Source: an uncultured Treponema sp. (GTDB lineage: Bacteria > Spirochaetota > Spirochaetia > Treponematales > Treponemataceae). From it: a DNA stretch of 32,293 bases. The stretch lies in NCBI GenBank assembly GCA_934691925.1, contig CAKUTI010000025.1, positions 1 through 32,293 on the forward strand, written 5' to 3'. The stretch's first letter is position 1; each line of letters opens with the position of its first letter. The position numbers were made by a program, and so were the translations under genes. Of the stretch, positions 29,727-32,293 are shown one piece after another. The notes under the pieces were generated by a model, which had not been told where the DNA came from, did no database searches, and saw nothing but the letters and a program-made list of their open reading frames with translations.

Positions 29727-31781
29727 ATGAAAAGCTTAAAACTTTCTACAAAAATTGCATTGCTTTCGGCTCTTGCGATTCTTGTTTCGTCAGTTGCGGT
29801 CGGCGTGATTTCAATCAGGATAAATACTTCTGAGGTCGTTGACTTTATCAATGAGACTCTACGGACAACGCAGAACGGCGTTACAAACACTCTTGAAGAC
29901 TGGACTTCATCGCTTGAACATTCAGTTGTCGCGCTCGCAGAAAAAGAAGAGCTTGTGCAGGCGTTTGAGGCAGACGACATTGAAAGCATAAAAGAGCTTT
30001 CTGAGGCTGAAGAAGATCTGCTCGAGGCCGATATTCTTTTTGTTACAGATAAAAATGGAAAAATTCTTACTGGAGATAACGCCGGAAAAACAATTTCTGT
30101 AAGCGGGATCATAAAGAATGCGTTGAGCGGAATTTCTGGAAGCTCATTTGATTCGCCTTCTGTGTTTGGCTATGGAATCTATTATTCCGCTCCTGTAAAA
30201 AGCCCGTCTGGAATATTAGGTGCGGTTGTCGCTGGATACGATTTGACATCTTCTGACTTTGTGGATTTGATTTCGAAAAGCTACGGAGTTGAATGTACAG
30301 TTTTTGACGGAACTGTCCGGGTTTCCACAACTTTGGGGGCTGAATATATTGGCTCAAACTTGAATAATGACGATATTTCAAATTTGGTCTTGGGAGGCGG
30401 AAAGCCTTATTACGGAGAAAACGAGATAAGCGGAAAAAGCTATATAAGCATTTATTTTCCTCTAAAAGATGAGCTTGGAAATATAAGCGGAATGGTTTTT
30501 GTGGCGAAAGACAAGAATATTGTGCGTTCCGCATCGCTGAAAGTTATCCTGACGATAATTCCGATTCTTATTGTGCTTGTTTTAGTTCTCGTTGTGATTG
30601 TCCTTGTTGTCCTTAAAAAACTATTGAATCCGCTTGTTGGCGTAAAGAAAACTTTGAACGACATTTCAAGCGGAGACGCTGATTTGACAAAGCGGATTGA
30701 GCTGAAATCTTCGGACGAAATCGGCGATGTCGTGATTGGATTCAACAAATTTGCGGAAAAGCTCCAGCAAATCATTAAGGATATGAAAACAAGCAAGTCT
30801 GACCTTGACATTGCTGGCGAGGACTTACATTCAAGCACGGAAGACACTGCCTGCGCAATCGAGCAGATTCTTGCGAACATAAACAGCATTTTGAGCGTGA
30901 TTGAAAAGCAGACAACAGCGGTTGACCAGACGGCAGGCGCGGTTGATGAAATTTCCTCAAACATTTCTTCTTTGAACAATATGATTGAGAATCAGTCGAG
31001 CGGCGTGGCCCAGGCTTCGGCGGCTGTTGAGCAGATGATTGGAAATATACGTTCTGTGAGCGCGTCGATGGAAAGGATGTCGAAGTCTTTTGACCATCTT
31101 GAAGGCAACGCGCAGAGCGGATTTTCAAAGCTGAAAGACGTGAACGACAGAGTTCAGGAGATTGAAAAGCAGTCGGCTCTTCTTCAGGAGGCGAACACGG
31201 CGATTGCAAGCATTGCAGAGCAGACAAATCTTCTTGCGATGAATGCGGCGATTGAAGCCGCGCACGCGGGCGACGCAGGAAAAGGCTTTGCGGTTGTTGC
31301 GGACGAAATCAGAAAGCTTTCCGAGACTTCTTCGGTGCAGTCAAGGACAATCGGCGAGCAGCTTAGCCAGATTCAGGACTCAATCGACAATGTTGTTTCG
31401 GCTTCGGGCGAGTCAAGCGATGCGTTTGCTGTTGTCGCGAGCGAGCTGAAAGAAACTTCTCAGGTCGTTATTCAGATTCGCGCGGCAATGGAAGAGCAGA
31501 ACGAAGGCTCAACGCAGATTACAGAAGCCCTGAAAATGATGAACGACAGCACAGTTGAGGTGAAAAACGCTTCCGAGGAGATGAACAAGGGCAACGAGAT
31601 GATTCTTGACGAGGTAAAGCAGCTTCAGGACGCGACTTTGCAGATGAGAACAGGAATGGGCGAAGTGCGTGCTGGCGCGCAGAAAATCAACGAGACCGGA
31701 GCGGCTTTAAGCGGAATTTCATCAAAAGTGCGAAACTCAATCGACAGAATCGGAAGCCAGGTTGACTTGTTCAAGGTTTAA
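29727..31781 (+). CDS. Methyl-accepting chemotaxis protein
   Basis: This is a 684-residue membrane chemoreceptor. TM1 spans ~9-30 ([20 protein letters not shown]). A periplasmic Cache-like sensor (~31-270; e.g. [17 protein letters not shown] and [15 protein letters not shown]) follows. TM2 spans ~273-297, a HAMP domain ~298-350, and then comes the long cytoplasmic coiled coil. The hairpin tip that contacts CheA/CheW reads [21 protein letters not shown] (~493-513), followed by [15 protein letters not shown]. No CheR-tethering pentapeptide is seen at the C-terminus. The ligand is unknown; Cache domains often sense amino or organic acids. GGAG at 29716-29719 supports the start. The leader carries tandem repeats and a possible motility-type promoter. 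Confidence 0.95.
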   Translation: MKSLKLSTKIALLSALAILVSSVAVGVISIRINTSEVVDFINETLRTTQNGVTNTLEDWTSSLEHSVVALAEKEELVQAFEADDIESIKELSEAEEDLLEADILFVTDKNGKILTGDNAGKTISVSGIIKNALSGISGSSFDSPSVFGYGIYYSAPVKSPSGILGAVVAGYDLTSSDFVDLISKSYGVECTVFDGTVRVSTTLGAEYIGSNLNNDDISNLVLGGGKPYYGENEISGKSYISIYFPLKDELGNISGMVFVAKDKNIVRSASLKVILTIIPILIVLVLVLVVIVLVVLKKLLNPLVGVKKTLNDISSGDADLTKRIELKSSDEIGDVVIGFNKFAEKLQQIIKDMKTSKSDLDIAGEDLHSSTEDTACAIEQILANINSILSVIEKQTTAVDQTAGAVDEISSNISSLNNMIENQSSGVAQASAAVEQMIGNIRSVSASMERMSKSFDHLEGNAQSGFSKLKDVNDRVQEIEKQSALLQEANTAIASIAEQTNLLAMNAAIEAAHAGDAGKGFAVVADEIRKLSETSSVQSRTIGEQLSQIQDSIDNVVSASGESSDAFAVVASELKETSQVVIQIRAAMEEQNEGSTQITEALKMMNDSTVEVKNASEEMNKGNEMILDEVKQLQDATLQMRTGMGEVRAGAQKINETGAALSGISSKVRNSIDRIGSQVDLFKV

Positions 31782-31960
31782 GCGCTTCCGAATCGAAGAT
31801 TCGGAAGCTTCGATTCGGAAGCTGCAAAATGGAGAGGCTGAATCTAAGCGAACGCTAATGCGTTCGAGTTCAACATGACGATGCCTTTTTTGCAGGCTCG
31901 GCGGATTTTTTGAAATTACAAAAGCTGTCATTCCGAACTCTGGTTCAGCATGACGGCTTC
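31777..31960. repeat. Mixed repeat/hairpin region after the chemoreceptor
   Basis: CTTCCGAATC-GAA-GATTCGGAAG near 31785-31808 is a perfect 10-bp hairpin, followed by a partial copy TTCGATTCGGAAGC. A CGAACGC-TAAT-GCGTTCG hairpin lies near 31849-31866, followed by TCAACATGACG. GTCATTCCGAAC-TCTG-GTTCAGCATGAC (31927-31954) is a full member of the GTCAT...ATGAC class. No T-run follows the first hairpin, and no gene is seen. Confidence 0.55.
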
Positions 31961-31985
31961 CCGTTCGAACAAGAAAATCAATATA

Positions 31986-32014
31986 TTGACCAAAAGTTCT
32001 ATTTAAAGTATAAC
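31986..32014 (+). promoter_or_regulatory. Upstream promoter of the gdhA leader
   Basis: TTGACC (31986-31991), 17 bases, TATAAC (32009-32014). Transcription would begin near 32021, ten bases before the leader stem. Confidence 0.65.
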
Positions 32015-32020
32015 TAAGTC

Positions 32021-32102
32021 AATGACAAAGGCGTCATAAATAAAGAGCTATAGCTATGCACTAAAGGTGTGTCTGTGGTTTTTTGTTTATGACGCTTTTT
32101 TT
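32021..32102 (+). ncRNA. gdhA leader RNA or small RNA ending in a terminator
   Basis: GCGTCATAAA (32031-32040) pairs perfectly with TTTATGACGC (32086-32095) and is followed by seven Ts. The 45-base interior holds the palindrome AGCTATAGCT, a GCAC-TAAAG-GTGT hairpin and a T-run. Together with the promoter at 31986 this makes a transcript of about 80 bases that stops ~50 bases before gdhA. It could be an attenuated leader (riboswitch-like) or an independent small RNA. I recognise no known class. Confidence 0.5.
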
Positions 32103-32112
32103 ATGCTAGAAT
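32083..32112 (+). promoter_or_regulatory. Possible second gdhA promoter overlapping the terminator
   Basis: TGC-TAGAAT (32104-32112) is an extended -10; TTGTTT (32083-32088) lies 18 bases upstream as a weak -35. It would start transcription near 32119, after the terminator. Confidence 0.4.
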
Positions 32113-32153
32113 TTTGCGCTGTCAAAAAAAATTATGCCAAAAGGAGATAAAAA

Positions 32154-32293
32154 ATGGCACTTAAAGAATTTAATGTTAAAAACGCTTACTGCAAACGCGT
32201 TTGGGATGAATTGAAAGCTCGCTACGCTGACCAGGAGCATTTCTTGCAGGCGGCTGGCCTCGTTCTTGAGACTCTTTCGCCGGTTGTTGACAC
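32154..32293 (+). CDS. gdhA: NADP-type glutamate dehydrogenase, N-terminus only
   Basis: The right edge cuts this gene after 46 codons. The visible part starts MALKEFNVKNAYCKRVWDEL and continues KARYADQEHFLQAAGLVLETLSPVVD. The pattern of an opening helix followed by (E/H)FLQA...VLE(T/S)L.PV is typical of hexameric GdhA-type glutamate dehydrogenases, which fix ammonium onto 2-oxoglutarate. AAGGAG (32141-32146) supports the start. It lies behind a leader with an internal terminator, so its expression may be conditional. The call rests on the N-terminal motif alone. Confidence 0.75.
   Translation, partial: MALKEFNVKNAYCKRVWDELKARYADQEHFLQAAGLVLETLSPVVD

Noticed and set aside
1..32293. CRISPR arrays, tRNA or rRNA genes, integrases, phage genes
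   Set aside because: No regularly spaced repeats, cloverleaf-like sequences, rRNA blocks or recombinase motifs were seen on either strand.

Overview
The window looks like chromosome from a host-associated Treponema-like spirochete. This is inferred from gene style, not from a marker gene. The clues are intergenic DNA rich in hairpins and dispersed repeats, three secreted formylglycine-generating-enzyme (FGE)-like proteins, a diderm protein set with lipoprotein transporters, a large chemoreceptor, and orphan trpBA. I see no rRNA, tRNA, CRISPR array, phage or transposase gene.

Layout. 1-2560: start of a LUD-domain gene (minus strand), then trpB-trpA behind a near-consensus promoter with an inverted repeat at its start point. 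2760-4520: secreted esterase plus FGE-like protein, with the same terminator hairpin before and after. 4588-6371: metY (homocysteine synthase) behind an operator-promoter, a 21-codon leader ORF ending Met-Arg-Ala-Cys, and four hairpins. 6411-11830: a secreted-protein cluster (FGE-like, SLH-domain protein, FGE-like). 12057-14577: an orphan MocR-type regulator, then an exported protein behind an attenuator-like element. 14576-20219: an M20 amidohydrolase-rrf2 operon (minus) diverging from metQ-metN-metI, followed by cysK. 20634-23642: a TrpXYZ-type ABC transporter. 23948-27759: a heparinase II/III-like protein, a YchJ-type SEC-C protein and an RlmB-type methyltransferase. 27800-28746: a yybP-ykoY (manganese) riboswitch and a Gdt1/UPF0016 exporter. 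28799-32293: an RpiB-like isomerase (minus), a chemoreceptor, and the start of gdhA behind a terminator-bearing leader.

The strongest system-level signal is a predicted cysteine/methionine regulon. Three promoters (metY, metQNI, cysK) carry almost the same 17-bp element, CCTATTGAC-NNN-GTAGG, in which TTGAC is also the -35 hexamer. A second 17-bp CCTA-N9-TAGG palindrome lies on the amidohydrolase-rrf2 side of the divergent region. An Rrf2 regulator with no cysteine at all is encoded in the same locus, so it should be CymR-like rather than an Fe-S sensor. The predicted circuit is Rrf2 blocking -35 recognition for sulfhydrylation, methionine uptake, cysteine synthesis and its own operon. metY may have a further leader-peptide layer.

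Other regulatory RNA candidates are the Mn riboswitch, the gdhA leader, the element at 13716-13790, and the hairpin at the 5' end of the TrpX-like mRNA. Dispersed repeats (GTCAT...ATGAC type and two longer GC-rich types) fill many gaps.
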